Positions 36,367 to 45,061 of a DNA stretch of 64,000 bases are shown one piece after another. Within the stretch, counting starts at the first letter, position 1, and the number at the start of each line of letters is the position of its first letter. The translations under genes and the position numbers were made by a program. Origin of the DNA: Paraferrimonas sedimenticola (GTDB taxonomy: Bacteria; Pseudomonadota; Gammaproteobacteria; Enterobacterales; Shewanellaceae). The stretch is from positions 1 through 64,000 of the forward strand of contig NZ_NRIR01000010.1 in the NCBI RefSeq assembly GCF_002282855.1, written 5' to 3'. Under the pieces are notes generated by a model. That model made no database searches and was not told the DNA's origin. It saw only the letters and a program-made list of their open reading frames with translations.

Positions 36367-37515
36367 ATGGCTGCTCCAGGTAAGACTAAGAAGACTAACG
36401 CTTCGTTTCTACATTACTGCCTTAAGCGCGTTTGGATGGCAGAAGGTGCGAGCTCAGATCATGCGGATGCGGTTGCAGACGCACTGATGACTGGCATTCG
36501 CCAAGGTAAGCTAAATCAGGGCTTGGGAGTTTATGAAGCCATTGATATTACGCGTGAAATGGGTGTATTGGATATCAAAGCTGAACCAGAGATCGTGAGC
36601 GAAGGCGATACCTGGGCGTCAATTGACGGCAAGGGCTCAAGCGGCTACTGGACTTTAACCAAGATGGCCAAGTTGGCTATCAAAAAGGCCAAGAAACACG
36701 GTATTGCGATTGTGTTCGGACACAACCACAACGACGCTGGCTCATTTGGCTCGTACGCCTGGATGGCACACCGTGAAAACTGTGTGGCGCTAACCTCAAA
36801 TAACTCGGTACCTATGTGCTCTCCGTTGGGCGGCATGGGCAATACCATTTCGGTTGCACCGCTGGATGCCATTGGTCCTTCGGGCTCTAAGCCTCCAGTT
36901 TGGATGAGCACCAAGGTGTGTGAGTGGTATGACGCGGACACCGCGCAAGCAGCATTACAGGGCACCAAGCTTAAAGGCGACTATGTGATTGACCCAGAAA
37001 CCGGTGAACTGAGCAACGATCTTGCCCCATACGCCGTGCCAGTTGAAGGCTATGGTCGGGTTTGGGATACCACAGCGCTCCAAGCTCTGGGTGAACCTCG
37101 TACCTACATGCTTAATCTGTGGAATGAGTTGATGACTTCAATTATTAACCCTCACGGCATCATCACCTCTGATTTGCCGTCGCTAGACAAGTTTGTTTCT
37201 GGCGATGTAACCGGTACTTCGGTGGGCGGCTCTTATTTCTTGTGTATTGACCCATCGGTATTCGGCCCAATTGGCGAAGTACTCGCTAAGTCTGATCGCT
37301 TTGCTCAAGCGGTTGAAGACACCAAGCCGCTACCAGGCTCTCGTGGATGCCGCATGCCAGGCGCATCGGGCTGGAATAGCTTAAATGCTCAAACCGAAGA
37401 AGTGAAAGTTCTGGAATCTCACTGGGCCCCATTCTTTGACACTCAAGCAGGCCGCCACGGCATGACAGAACAAAGCCTTCGCGAAGAATGGCTGCAACTT
37501 AAAGACGTTGCCTAA
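36367..37515 (+). CDS. Ldh2/MdhA-family NAD(P)-dependent oxidoreductase
   Basis: 382 residues of the malate/L-lactate/ureidoglycolate dehydrogenase family. Recognisable blocks are HNHNDAGSFGSYAW (the family His region), NNSVPMCSPLGG, GNTISVAPL and SLDKFVSGDVTGTSVGG. Members include AllD, ComC sulfolactate dehydrogenase and DpkA imino-acid reductase; sequence alone does not select one. A 2-hydroxy or imino acid substrate is expected. It is divergent from the TPR regulator, with the second SDR gene 108 bp downstream. Confidence 0.85.
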   Translation: MAAPGKTKKTNASFLHYCLKRVWMAEGASSDHADAVADALMTGIRQGKLNQGLGVYEAIDITREMGVLDIKAEPEIVSEGDTWASIDGKGSSGYWTLTKMAKLAIKKAKKHGIAIVFGHNHNDAGSFGSYAWMAHRENCVALTSNNSVPMCSPLGGMGNTISVAPLDAIGPSGSKPPVWMSTKVCEWYDADTAQAALQGTKLKGDYVIDPETGELSNDLAPYAVPVEGYGRVWDTTALQALGEPRTYMLNLWNELMTSIINPHGIITSDLPSLDKFVSGDVTGTSVGGSYFLCIDPSVFGPIGEVLAKSDRFAQAVEDTKPLPGSRGCRMPGASGWNSLNAQTEEVKVLESHWAPFFDTQAGRHGMTEQSLREEWLQLKDVA

Positions 37516-37521
37516 CACATT

Positions 37522-37546
37522 GCTCGGGCGGGCACTCCGCCCGAGC
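37522..37546. repeat. GC-rich intercistronic hairpin
   Basis: Perfect GCTCGGGCGG / CCGCCCGAGC stem with a 5-nt loop and no T tail, just after the Ldh2 stop. It may protect the mRNA 3' end or attenuate transcription. Confidence 0.65.
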
Positions 37547-37623
37547 TCTCACCACACATTCTCTGATTATTTAACACTGAGGTTCGCTTTCTAACAGCGA
37601 TGACCTTTAGGAGGGCTCTACCT

Positions 37624-38427
37624 ATGAAACCATTAACCGGCAAAGTCGCCATTGTCACCGGCGCTACCAAAGTGAAAGGCCTTGGCCGTGCTATCGCACT
37701 AGAACTGGCCAAGCAGGGCGCAAGCATTGCGCTTACCGGCCGCGAAAGCTCTAAGCAGGGTTTAGAAGAAGTGGTGCAGTCTATCAAAGACGAAACCGGC
37801 GCGATTGCCATTGGCGTTTTAGTGGATGTTGCCGACCCTCAACAAGTTGAGCAAGCCATTGGCAAAGTCGCCAATTACTTAGGCGGCGTCGACATCCTGG
37901 TAAACAACGCGGGTATCGGCGCGGGTTCTGGGGTGCTTCTGGAAAACACCGATCGCGATTGGGACGCTAACTACGCGGTAAACGTCAAAGGCACCTTTGC
38001 CATGTGCGCAGGCGCTATTCCTGAGATGGAAAAGCGCGGCGGTGGCTCGATTGTTAACGTCGCTTCGCTGGCTGGAGTCGGCGCAAGCGTGGGTATGCCT
38101 TATCCCTATATTGCCACTAAACACGCACTTGTCGGTGCCACCAAAGCACTGGCGCTAGAGTACGGTTCAAAAGGCATTACCGCTAACGTACTAGCCCCTG
38201 GTGCCATTGCCACTGACATGCTGGAAGAGGCGTACAAAGCGATTGCAGAAGCCGAGAGCATTTCTGTCGAGGAAGCCGCGGCGCTTGAAAACTCAACCAT
38301 ACCACTGGGGCGCCCAGCCGAACCGGCTGAAATTGCTGCGGCGGTTTCTTTCTTAGTGAGCCCTGCAGCCAAGTATGTGACTGGCATCAGCGTTCCCGTG
38401 GCCGGCGGCATGTCTGCTGGTATTTAA
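37624..38427 (+). CDS. Short-chain dehydrogenase/reductase (second SDR)
   Basis: 267 residues from the ATG at 37624, set by AGGAGG 9 nt upstream. The cofactor loop is TGATKVKGLGRA, a TG-x3-G-x-G with an insertion. NNAG, the Ser of NVASLAG and YIATK are intact; ending VPVAGGMSAG. It may be FabG-like, but the context (Ldh2, ureohydrolase, MFS) suggests a catabolic alcohol or hydroxyacid substrate. No copy of the 49-bp promoter lies in front, so it is probably cotranscribed with Ldh2. Confidence 0.85.
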   Translation: MKPLTGKVAIVTGATKVKGLGRAIALELAKQGASIALTGRESSKQGLEEVVQSIKDETGAIAIGVLVDVADPQQVEQAIGKVANYLGGVDILVNNAGIGAGSGVLLENTDRDWDANYAVNVKGTFAMCAGAIPEMEKRGGGSIVNVASLAGVGASVGMPYPYIATKHALVGATKALALEYGSKGITANVLAPGAIATDMLEEAYKAIAEAESISVEEAAALENSTIPLGRPAEPAEIAAAVSFLVSPAAKYVTGISVPVAGGMSAGI

Positions 38428-38438
38428 CACCCGAATTG

Positions 38439-38476
38439 GACGAGCCCATTGCAAGGGACTGCATCTCGTCTTTTTT
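38439..38476 (+). terminator. Possible attenuator before the MFS gene
   Basis: GACGAG / CTCGTC stem with an inner TGC/GCA pair and six-T tail, 18 bp before the MFS start and immediately ahead of its ribosome-binding site. Confidence 0.5.
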
Positions 38477-38493
38477 GTTGCTACGGAGGAGAT

Positions 38494-39747
38494 ATGAATC
38501 TATTTCGAAAACTAGGATTAGAGTGGTGGTTTACCGCTCATTTCGCCTACGGCATCATTCAAATGGTGTTTATTCCAATTCTAGTGCCTACCTTTATTCT
38601 CTCAAAAACCGGTAACGCGACCTATGTAGGGTTTGCCATGGGGATCATAGGGCTAGGGGGCTTCATCGCGCCTGTATTGGGCGGTTTAGCAGATAAATTT
38701 AAAGCCCATCGCTTAGTTCAGTTATTAGGCTTAGTGTCCTACGGATTCGCAGCCATTACTTTCTTTGCATCCGGTAGCAGTTTAGAACTTCACCTACTAG
38801 GCGCTGCGTTTTTGGGTATTGGCTCTGCTAGTTTGTTGATGATTAACCCGGCCTTTGTAGTTTCTGCCGGTTATTCAGAAAGTGAACAGGCCACTAAACT
38901 AACCGCGCTCAATCAAATCGCCATTGTAGGCTCGTTGGCGGCTGGCGTCGGTCTGGCGAGTATTACCGAGGCGGGTGCCAGTTTTGAAACCCGATTCTTG
39001 GTGATGTTAGCCATCTGTATTGGGGCTTTTGTGGTGACGTTGCTGACCAACAAAAAAGCGGCAGACAGAATTGAAGTCGAAACTCCAGAAGACGACGCAT
39101 CGGTAAAAGCAAAAACCAACCTAATGGATGTCATGGCATCGACGTTTGGTATGTCTTTGATAGCCATTTTCTTTGTGACCATAGGTCATGGGGTGATCAC
39201 TGGCCAGTACCCAAACTATATGGCCGAGGTATTCAGCATTGATGCTTCTATGTCCAGTTTAGGGTTATCGGTATCAGCGATCGTTAGTTTAGCGTTATTG
39301 AGTTTCGTCGGTAAGGCGATGGCTAACAAAGGTCCAGAGCCTGTTTGGCTGGTCGCGGTTCTTATTAAAACCGCCATTATGGTTAGCCTTTCGCTAGTGG
39401 CCATATCTGGTAAAGTTGCTGGCGAATATCTACCACTGCTGCTTTACATCGTTTATCTGCAAGGGGTGATCACTGTGGATATGGTTCAGCCTGCCATCGC
39501 TGCCAAGCTTTCAAAAGTTGGCGCTGGTTTAACCCAAGGCTTGTTGATGTTTGCTATCGCTGGAGCTTATGCGGGCGGCAACGTAATCTCTGGGATTTCA
39601 GCAGATACTCTAGGTTGGCCAAGTTTGGCTTGGGTAGTTGCGGTGGTAACGGGAATTGCTTTCTTAATCGGTTTTGGTTGCCTTATTCCGAAAAAGAACC
39701 ATCCTAATGCCATCGAAACAAAAGTCGGCAAGGCTGCGACTAGTTAG
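38494..39747 (+). CDS. MFS transporter
   Basis: 417 residues from the ATG at 38494 (GGAGGAG upstream). Twelve predicted helices; motif-A-like GGLADKFKAHR in the loop after helix 2. Likely importer or exporter for the substrate of the neighbouring catabolic enzymes. Substrate not deducible. Confidence 0.85.
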   Translation: MNLFRKLGLEWWFTAHFAYGIIQMVFIPILVPTFILSKTGNATYVGFAMGIIGLGGFIAPVLGGLADKFKAHRLVQLLGLVSYGFAAITFFASGSSLELHLLGAAFLGIGSASLLMINPAFVVSAGYSESEQATKLTALNQIAIVGSLAAGVGLASITEAGASFETRFLVMLAICIGAFVVTLLTNKKAADRIEVETPEDDASVKAKTNLMDVMASTFGMSLIAIFFVTIGHGVITGQYPNYMAEVFSIDASMSSLGLSVSAIVSLALLSFVGKAMANKGPEPVWLVAVLIKTAIMVSLSLVAISGKVAGEYLPLLLYIVYLQGVITVDMVQPAIAAKLSKVGAGLTQGLLMFAIAGAYAGGNVISGISADTLGWPSLAWVVAVVTGIAFLIGFGCLIPKKNHPNAIETKVGKAATS

Positions 39748-39780
39748 TTCGATCGATTAAGCTTCCAATCCAGAACGAAA

Positions 39781-39808
39781 AAAGCGAAGGCCTGCGTACC
39801 TTCGCTTT
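39781..39808. terminator. Bidirectional terminator
   Basis: AAAGCGAAGG / CCTTCGCTTT stem with A and T runs on both sides, between the convergent MFS and small-protein genes. Confidence 0.88.
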
Positions 39809-39827
39809 TCTGTTTTCGGCATTGGAA

Positions 39828-40133
39828 TTAACGGCTTCCTAAGTTCTTGCGCAATTCCATGTCCATCAGTTCCAGCTTGAGCTTGGTTTTGGTCTTTTCA
39901 CAGTCTGCTTGCTGAATCTTAGCTTTTAGCTCGTTTATCTGGCGCATCATGTCCACCTGAGGTGGCGCAAAGCCCGCATCCTTTAGCATACGATATCCGA
40001 CACGCGTATCAGACGGTGACTTGAAGTAGTCATCGAGGTCTAACTTTTGATGCTTTAGCTTGTTGGTTTCAAGCTCTTTGGTCGCTTCGGCATTGCGCAT
40101 CCAACCGCCGATTGCGTCATCAATAATACCCAT
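39828..40133 (-). CDS. Small coiled-coil-rich protein of unknown function
   Basis: 101 residues, no signal or membrane segment. Highly charged; the last 40 residues (INELKAKIQQADCEKTKTKL...) favour a coiled coil. The ATG at 40133 follows a terminator-like hairpin by one base, and the only Shine-Dalgarno-like bases (AGGCGG) are in the hairpin's 3' arm. Confidence 0.6.
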   Translation of the reverse strand: MGIIDDAIGGWMRNAEATKELETNKLKHQKLDLDDYFKSPSDTRVGYRMLKDAGFAPPQVDMMRQINELKAKIQQADCEKTKTKLKLELMDMELRKNLGSR

Positions 40134-40134
40134 G

Positions 40135-40163
40135 AAAAAGCCGCCTATTAAAAATAAGGCGGC
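40135..40163 (-). terminator. Hairpin between amino-acid transporter and small gene
   Basis: GCCGCCT / AGGCGGC with an A/T-rich loop and TTTTT on the minus strand, ending one base before the ATG of the 101-residue gene. Terminator of the transporter gene and possible ribosome-site mask. Confidence 0.75.
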
Positions 40164-40215
40164 TAGTTTACGTCAGCTCAGCACACAAAGATGTGAGCTT
40201 TTAGAGCTAATGTGG

Positions 40216-41544
40216 TTACCAAAAGGCCAATAGTGGCGATACCAGTAATAAAATCCCAGTAATTATGATGACCGTGGTCCCAAGCCCTTTGTAAACGTGA
40301 AGGATTGGCACTTTGTAGACTAAATACGCAGGTATCAAACAGCCAACTAGACCGAAGATCGGGCTAGATATCGAAGTGAATGCCAGAATAGGCGCATTTG
40401 AGGCCACAGCAGCCCAAGCGAGCAAAATAATAAACAAATTGAGCAGCTTGGAGATTAGCTTTTGGTTTATCTGGGAGTCGTCGTATTTGCGACGCAGCAG
40501 GTTGAGCAATATGCCTTTACAAGCTTCGTGAAACGCCAGATACACCCCAAAGAAGGAGGTCACCACAGCGAAAAGGTTAATGACAATTCCCATGTAATTA
40601 ACCCAGCTGCCCGGAAAGTAAGTCGATAGGATTGCTAACGCCGAAATGTTTCTCGCTAATGCATCTTGGGCCTGTTCTTGAGAAATCGCGAAGGTAAATG
40701 ACACTGCAAAGAAAAAGACAATCACAAACAATATGCTAAAGGCAATGTTCATCGCTCGAACCGCCTTGTACTTGGCGACATAGATAGACTTTTCTCGAGA
40801 GCGAAACGAGATCACCATGGGTGACAAGGACTGTAAAAACAGGATGGATGTCAGTGTAAAGGGCAGTGTAATAATGGCGTTTTTTAGCATGTCCATCGCT
40901 TCGCCGGGGGGCACAATGTTGTCGAAATCCCATCGGCTTACCAGCATTAGCCCCATCACTAGCACACAACTCAACACCGTGATGGCCATAAAGCCCGAGA
41001 GCTTGAACAGAAGATTCTCGCCTTTGGAACCAAGAAAAGCCAGAACGCTAATAATTACTAAACCGTAGAAGACGTTCTCGGACAAAAGTGTTTCGGTTAC
41101 CTCAAACGACTGTAAATAGGCGGCGCTGTCGTTTGTAATGGCTAGTGAGTAGACAAATAGCCAGATCACTAGCATTAAGAAATACAAAAGACCTAAGGCC
41201 ACACCCCAGTTTTTGCCAAGATAGCCAGAGATCACGCCAGCGTAATCAGTACATTCTTCTGATTTGGCCAGGGTTCTAATGAACAGTTTTTGAAACATAT
41301 ACATGGCGGGGTAGCCAAGAACTGCAGATAGCAGGAACACCCACAGCCCCATGATGCCAACTTGTACCGGCAAAAATACGATGCCGGCACCAATGGCCAT
41401 GCCGATACTCATCACGACCCATCCTGTGTCGACGCTATCGAAACGAATGGCCTCGAGCCACTCGTCTTTGCTCATGCCTGCTTTGTCCCAAATGGTCATG
41501 GGCCCCGAGCAGGTGGTTACCTCAGGAGGGCTGCGCTTCAGCAT
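40216..41544 (-). CDS. HAAAP-family amino-acid permease (SdaC/DlsT-like)
   Basis: 442 residues, eleven or so membrane helices. The start region GWVVMSIGMAIGAGIVFLP is the family signature of hydroxy/aromatic amino-acid permeases such as serine transporter SdaC and YhaO/DlsT. The ATG is preceded by GGAG. It lies 25 bp downstream of ridA on the same strand, and a Cds1-like PLP enzyme diverges from them, so serine or cysteine uptake is the best guess. Confidence 0.82.
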   Translation of the reverse strand: MLKRSPPEVTTCSGPMTIWDKAGMSKDEWLEAIRFDSVDTGWVVMSIGMAIGAGIVFLPVQVGIMGLWVFLLSAVLGYPAMYMFQKLFIRTLAKSEECTDYAGVISGYLGKNWGVALGLLYFLMLVIWLFVYSLAITNDSAAYLQSFEVTETLLSENVFYGLVIISVLAFLGSKGENLLFKLSGFMAITVLSCVLVMGLMLVSRWDFDNIVPPGEAMDMLKNAIITLPFTLTSILFLQSLSPMVISFRSREKSIYVAKYKAVRAMNIAFSILFVIVFFFAVSFTFAISQEQAQDALARNISALAILSTYFPGSWVNYMGIVINLFAVVTSFFGVYLAFHEACKGILLNLLRRKYDDSQINQKLISKLLNLFIILLAWAAVASNAPILAFTSISSPIFGLVGCLIPAYLVYKVPILHVYKGLGTTVIIITGILLLVSPLLAFW

Positions 41545-41569
41545 TGATTGCTCCTATACAACGGTGAGA

Positions 41570-41950
41570 TTAATCGCAGACTGCAATAGCCTCTATTTCA
41601 ATTTTTGCCGCCATGGGCAGTGCGCCAACTTGGAAACAAGAGCGAGCAGGGCAGTCACCAACGAAATACTGCTTGTAGACTTCATTAAAGGCTGCAAAGT
41701 CATTGATATCTGCAAGGTAACAGGTGGTCTTTAGCACTTGCTCTAAGCTCGAGCCTGCTGCTTCTAAAACAGTTTTTAGGTTTTCTAGGGCTTGCTTGCT
41801 CTGCTCAGCTACGTCGTCCGATGGGAATTTTCCAGTTTCAGGAATAATTGGCAGTTGGCCAGAGGTATAAGCGACACCATTATTGGTGGTAACGTGACAG
41901 TAAGGGCCAATGGCCGCGGGTGCTTTGTCAGAAATAATGCTGGTTTTCAT
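41570..41950 (-). CDS. ridA: RidA-family reactive enamine/imine deaminase
   Basis: 126 residues. Family motifs SGQLPIIPETG, CYLADINDFAAFNEVY and CPARSCFQV with the conserved Arg that binds the carboxylate. RidA clears 2-aminoacrylate made by PLP enzymes acting on serine or cysteine, fitting its divergent neighbour. Confidence 0.9.
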   Translation of the reverse strand: MKTSIISDKAPAAIGPYCHVTTNNGVAYTSGQLPIIPETGKFPSDDVAEQSKQALENLKTVLEAAGSSLEQVLKTTCYLADINDFAAFNEVYKQYFVGDCPARSCFQVGALPMAAKIEIEAIAVCD

Positions 41951-42103
41951 GGTCAGTTAGAACCTTTGTCAGTGAATACGTTGAACTAACTGTAGGACAG
42001 GTTTTCCACTACTACCTGTTTTTAGTGACCTGTTAAACACCTCGATCTCTCGTGCAATCTATGTCTATAGTTAAGCCAAACATAAACTACACAGGTGATT
42101 GCT

Positions 42104-43153
42104 ATGCCGCACGAACAGCAATGGGTGAGCCAAGCCATTCATAAAATTGAGACCGATTTTCAACGGAGTGCCGACACTCATCTAATCAAGCTGCCATTGC
42201 CGGCATTTCCCAATATCGATATCTACCTAAAAGATGAGAGTACCCACCCAACCGGCAGCTTGAAACACCGCTTGGCGCGTTCTTTGTTCTTGTTTGCCTT
42301 GTGTAATGGCTGGGTAGGGCCAAAGACCACCATCATCGAGTCGTCGTCAGGCTCCACTGCGGTGTCAGAGGCCTATTTTGCCCGTTTGATAGGTTTGCCT
42401 TTTATTGCTGTGATGCCCAAAACCACAGCAAAGGAAAAAATAAAGCTGATTGAATTCTACGGCGGTAAGGCCCACCTAACTGACAGAACTGACCAAATAT
42501 ACGAAGCCTCGCATCAGTTGGCGGAAGAGCTAAACGGTCACTACATGGACCAGTTTACTTATGCCGAACGCGCCACTGACTGGCGAGGTAATAATAATAT
42601 CGCCAATAGCATGTACGAGCAGATGCAATTGGAACGCTATCCAATACCTGCTTGGGTAGTGATGAGTGCCGGTACTGGCGGTACTTCCGCGACTATCGGA
42701 CGCTTTATTCGCTATCAAAAACACGATACCAAGCTAATGGTGGTAGACCCTGAAGACTCAGTATTTCACGACTACTACAAGACTCGAGACAAGTCGCTGA
42801 CACGGGATAGGGGCTCAAGAATCGAAGGTATCGGTCGTCCGAGGGTAGAACCGAGTTTTATTCCTGGCGTGGTGGATCGCATGATGACCATACCGGATGC
42901 CGCTAGTGTGGCTACAGCAAAGTGGTTAGAAAAGGTCATAGGTCGTAAAGTTGGACCTTCTACAGGCACCAATTTACTCGGGGCCTTGCGTTTAGCCAAT
43001 GAAATGCGCGAAAAGGGACAACCAGGCTCGATAGTCACCTTGCTGTGCGACAGTGGCGACCGCTACTTAGATAGCTACCACAATCCTCAGTGGGTGAGTG
43101 AAAACATCGGGGATATCAGCAAGTTCGATGCAGAGCTATCCGGCTATAGCTAA
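42104..43153 (+). CDS. PLP-dependent cysteine synthase family protein (Cds1 desulfhydrase-like)
   Basis: 349 residues from the ATG at 42104 (AGGTGA 5-6 nt upstream; a GTG three codons earlier is less likely). Fold type II PLP enzyme with Lys in [11 protein letters not shown], phosphate loop [13 protein letters not shown] and the family end block [29 protein letters not shown]. The pattern [19 protein letters not shown] resembles mycobacterial Cds1 (L-cysteine desulfhydrase). Divergent from ridA and the amino-acid permease, it suggests cysteine or serine degradation. Confidence 0.8.
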   Translation: MPHEQQWVSQAIHKIETDFQRSADTHLIKLPLPAFPNIDIYLKDESTHPTGSLKHRLARSLFLFALCNGWVGPKTTIIESSSGSTAVSEAYFARLIGLPFIAVMPKTTAKEKIKLIEFYGGKAHLTDRTDQIYEASHQLAEELNGHYMDQFTYAERATDWRGNNNIANSMYEQMQLERYPIPAWVVMSAGTGGTSATIGRFIRYQKHDTKLMVVDPEDSVFHDYYKTRDKSLTRDRGSRIEGIGRPRVEPSFIPGVVDRMMTIPDAASVATAKWLEKVIGRKVGPSTGTNLLGALRLANEMREKGQPGSIVTLLCDSGDRYLDSYHNPQWVSENIGDISKFDAELSGYS

Positions 43154-43179
43154 TATAATCTGACAGCAAAATCCAGGCC

Positions 43180-43210
43180 AATAGCGCGTAATAAACGCGC
43201 TATTTTTTTG
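43180..43210 (+). terminator. Terminator after the PLP enzyme gene
   Basis: AATAGCGCGT / ACGCGCTATT stem, 5-nt loop, T-rich tail. Confidence 0.9.
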
Positions 43211-43227
43211 TCTTTTTGTGCAATTAG

Positions 43228-43251
43228 CAACTACCCACTTGTGGGTAGTTG
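43228..43251. promoter_or_regulatory. Perfect 11-bp palindrome upstream of the riboswitch
   Basis: CAACTACCCAC / GTGGGTAGTTG separated by TT. No T tail directly follows. Placement just before the riboswitch leader fits an operator. Confidence 0.45.
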
Positions 43252-43277
43252 TGTTAGCCTTTTTGGTGGTTTTTTGT

Positions 43278-43355
43278 CTAACTGCCAAACCCTCAGTGAT
43301 GTGGGGACGGAAAGCCACGGGTCTCATGGAGTTTGAGACAGCCGGGTTGCAAAGT
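43278..43355 (+). promoter_or_regulatory. c-di-GMP-I (GEMM) riboswitch
   Basis: The aptamer core reads GCCAAACCC, a GTGA tetraloop hairpin closing with TGTGGG, GACGGAAAGCC, ACGGGTCTC, a short variable hairpin, GAGACAGCCGGGTTGC. This matches the GEMM consensus (GACGCAAAGCC...CCGGGTTGCC) with one change (C to G in GACGC). It ends 20 nt before the ATG of the secreted protein, so translation control is plausible. Confidence 0.87.
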
Positions 43356-43371
43356 ATGGAATTTTGCAAAA

Positions 43372-43797
43372 ATGAAAAAACTAATTTTGGGTGTAATCGC
43401 GCTATCTGTAACCGCTTCTGTAACTGCTGCTGAAACCAGTGCGCTAGTTACTAAGTGGACTCCAAATGGTGACACTACCATTATCAATCACAAGAAAGGT
43501 TGGGCTCCGGTTCTGACTTTGAAAGGTGACCGCGGTACTGGTTTAGTGATCGATATGCATAACAAACAAGCTGACGGTATTCTTATCAGCAGCGGAAATG
43601 CTAATCTGACGATCAACCCAAGTTATGTAGCTGCTGGCGTTCCTGGAGATGGCGTTGGCTATTCTAAGGAAACCGCAGCGGCCGTATTTAAAGTGTCTGG
43701 CTCTAAGTTAAGTGGCACAAGCTACATTGCGTTGGATGCAAAAACCAACTCAATTCGCTGGTTTGATGCTGCTGGTAACTTAGTTAAAGAGCTTTAA
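43372..43797 (+). CDS. Small secreted protein under a c-di-GMP riboswitch
   Basis: 141 residues from the ATG at 43372. Signal peptide MKKLILGVIALSVTASVTAA. The mature part (~122 residues) has two or three beta-rich imperfect segments (INHKKGWAPVLTLKGD, IDMHNKQADGILISSGN, YIALDAKTNSIRWFDAAGN) and no Cys. I recognise no family. Control by c-di-GMP suggests a biofilm, surface or motility-related role. Confidence 0.8.
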   Translation: MKKLILGVIALSVTASVTAAETSALVTKWTPNGDTTIINHKKGWAPVLTLKGDRGTGLVIDMHNKQADGILISSGNANLTINPSYVAAGVPGDGVGYSKETAAAVFKVSGSKLSGTSYIALDAKTNSIRWFDAAGNLVKEL

Positions 43798-43830
43798 TGG
43801 TAACTAGCTTAAAACCTAAGTAGTAGAACC

Positions 43831-43861
43831 AAGGCGTCTCTGTTGCAGAGGCGCCTTTTTT
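43831..43861 (+). terminator. Terminator after the riboswitch-controlled gene
   Basis: AAGGCGTCTCTG / CAGAGGCGCCTT stem with one bulge and T run. Confidence 0.88.
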
Positions 43862-43874
43862 ACAGCGAGCAAGC

Positions 43875-44243
43875 ATGAATAAACTAATAATAAGCATAAA
43901 CTTGGTACTGATTTGCGCCGTGGGCTACCTAGCAACAGAGGTATGGACGCTCAAACAAGACAATAAAAACATGCGTGCAGAGATTACCACTGGGCGTTTG
44001 ATTGTCACTGATGAAGCGAATCAAATGCGCATCGTACTTAACGCCCTTGATGGTGAGACTACGCTAACCATGCTTGACGGTAATGGGGTGCCAAGACGTC
44101 AAGTTGCCATCGATGGCAGTGACAATCTGAACGACTTCATTTTTGATATCGAAGGCTCACCAAGAGTCGGCTATTTCAGCCAACAAACTGGCGAATTCTT
44201 AAATTATCAAGACCAAGTCGAGGCTTACAAGCCTGCGAGTTAA
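43875..44243 (+). CDS. Membrane-anchored small protein, unknown
   Basis: 122 residues. One N-terminal membrane helix (about 4-22), a short coiled region (LKQDNKNMRAEI), then a beta-rich part with repeats of the type TGRLIVTDEANQMRIVLNALDG / TTLTMLDGNG split by short loops, which resembles phage-tail-fibre-like or pentein-free beta-strand repeats seen in small unknown proteins. Not recognised. Its stop overlaps that of the convergent gene by 4 bp. Confidence 0.6.
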   Translation: MNKLIISINLVLICAVGYLATEVWTLKQDNKNMRAEITTGRLIVTDEANQMRIVLNALDGETTLTMLDGNGVPRRQVAIDGSDNLNDFIFDIEGSPRVGYFSQQTGEFLNYQDQVEAYKPAS

Positions 44244-45061
44244 AGCCCTTGTAGCCTGGTTATCCATGCTTGGTTAGCTTGGGAGTCCTGTTCTAGGTCG
44301 TTTATCACAGTCTGGATTAATCGCTCTTTGTAGACACTGGCGTTGGCTAACTCGCTAAAAGCGTCGATGCCGTGCTGATTGAAATACAAAGTAGCGTTTT
44401 GGTCTATGATGCCTTCAAAAACTTGATGACTGTCGTACACACTCATCCACTCTAATTGTTGCTCAAAACTCTCAGTATCAATTGCGGTGTAGTTCTGCTG
44501 AACCTCAGACCATAATTCTTGGTCTTGTTGACTGTACACCAGTTCAAAAAACTCAAGAGTCCTATCTAGGTTCTGATAGCTTTCAGCTAAGGCATAAACC
44601 GCTGCATAGCGGGTCTCGGGGTGCTCTGTTTGCTCCAAGTATTGGGTGACTACACGCTGTGGCTCGATCTCAGAGAGCATTCCTAAAATCTTGTTGCGAG
44701 TGGCTGTTGTTAAGCTTTCGATGTGTTGAGCTTGCAGAAAACTGGCGTCAAATATTCCATCAGATGCGTTGTTCAGCAGATCTTTTAGTGCATCGTCTGT
44801 CAGATTTTCAAGTTCGCCAGGTGATTCAGTCAGTCGTTGCCAAAGAGTCTGGCTCTGGTTTGAATGCGCGTTTGACGATAAAGGAGTGTGATTAGAAGAA
44901 TGAGCGGAGGTATCAGCTTCCGATACAAACTGTTTAGGTGAAGACCGGTTAATGTCATTGACCTGTTCTATGTCGTCTGGGGCTGCTGGTTCGAGCATGG
45001 TAAGTCGTATTCCTATTCCTACAACCAATAATAAACCGACTAACAACAAGAATCTGTGCAT
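44240..45061 (-). CDS. Membrane-anchored helical protein, unknown
   Basis: 273 residues. N-terminal membrane anchor (FLLLVGLLLVVGIGIRL), a polar linker rich in S, N and H, then a helical domain of about 180 residues. Blocks such as LSEIEPQRVVTQYLEQTEHPETRYAAVYALAE read like HEAT-type repeats. Family not recognised; convergent with the preceding gene. Confidence 0.6.
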   Translation of the reverse strand: MHRFLLLVGLLLVVGIGIRLTMLEPAAPDDIEQVNDINRSSPKQFVSEADTSAHSSNHTPLSSNAHSNQSQTLWQRLTESPGELENLTDDALKDLLNNASDGIFDASFLQAQHIESLTTATRNKILGMLSEIEPQRVVTQYLEQTEHPETRYAAVYALAESYQNLDRTLEFFELVYSQQDQELWSEVQQNYTAIDTESFEQQLEWMSVYDSHQVFEGIIDQNATLYFNQHGIDAFSELANASVYKERLIQTVINDLEQDSQANQAWITRLQGL

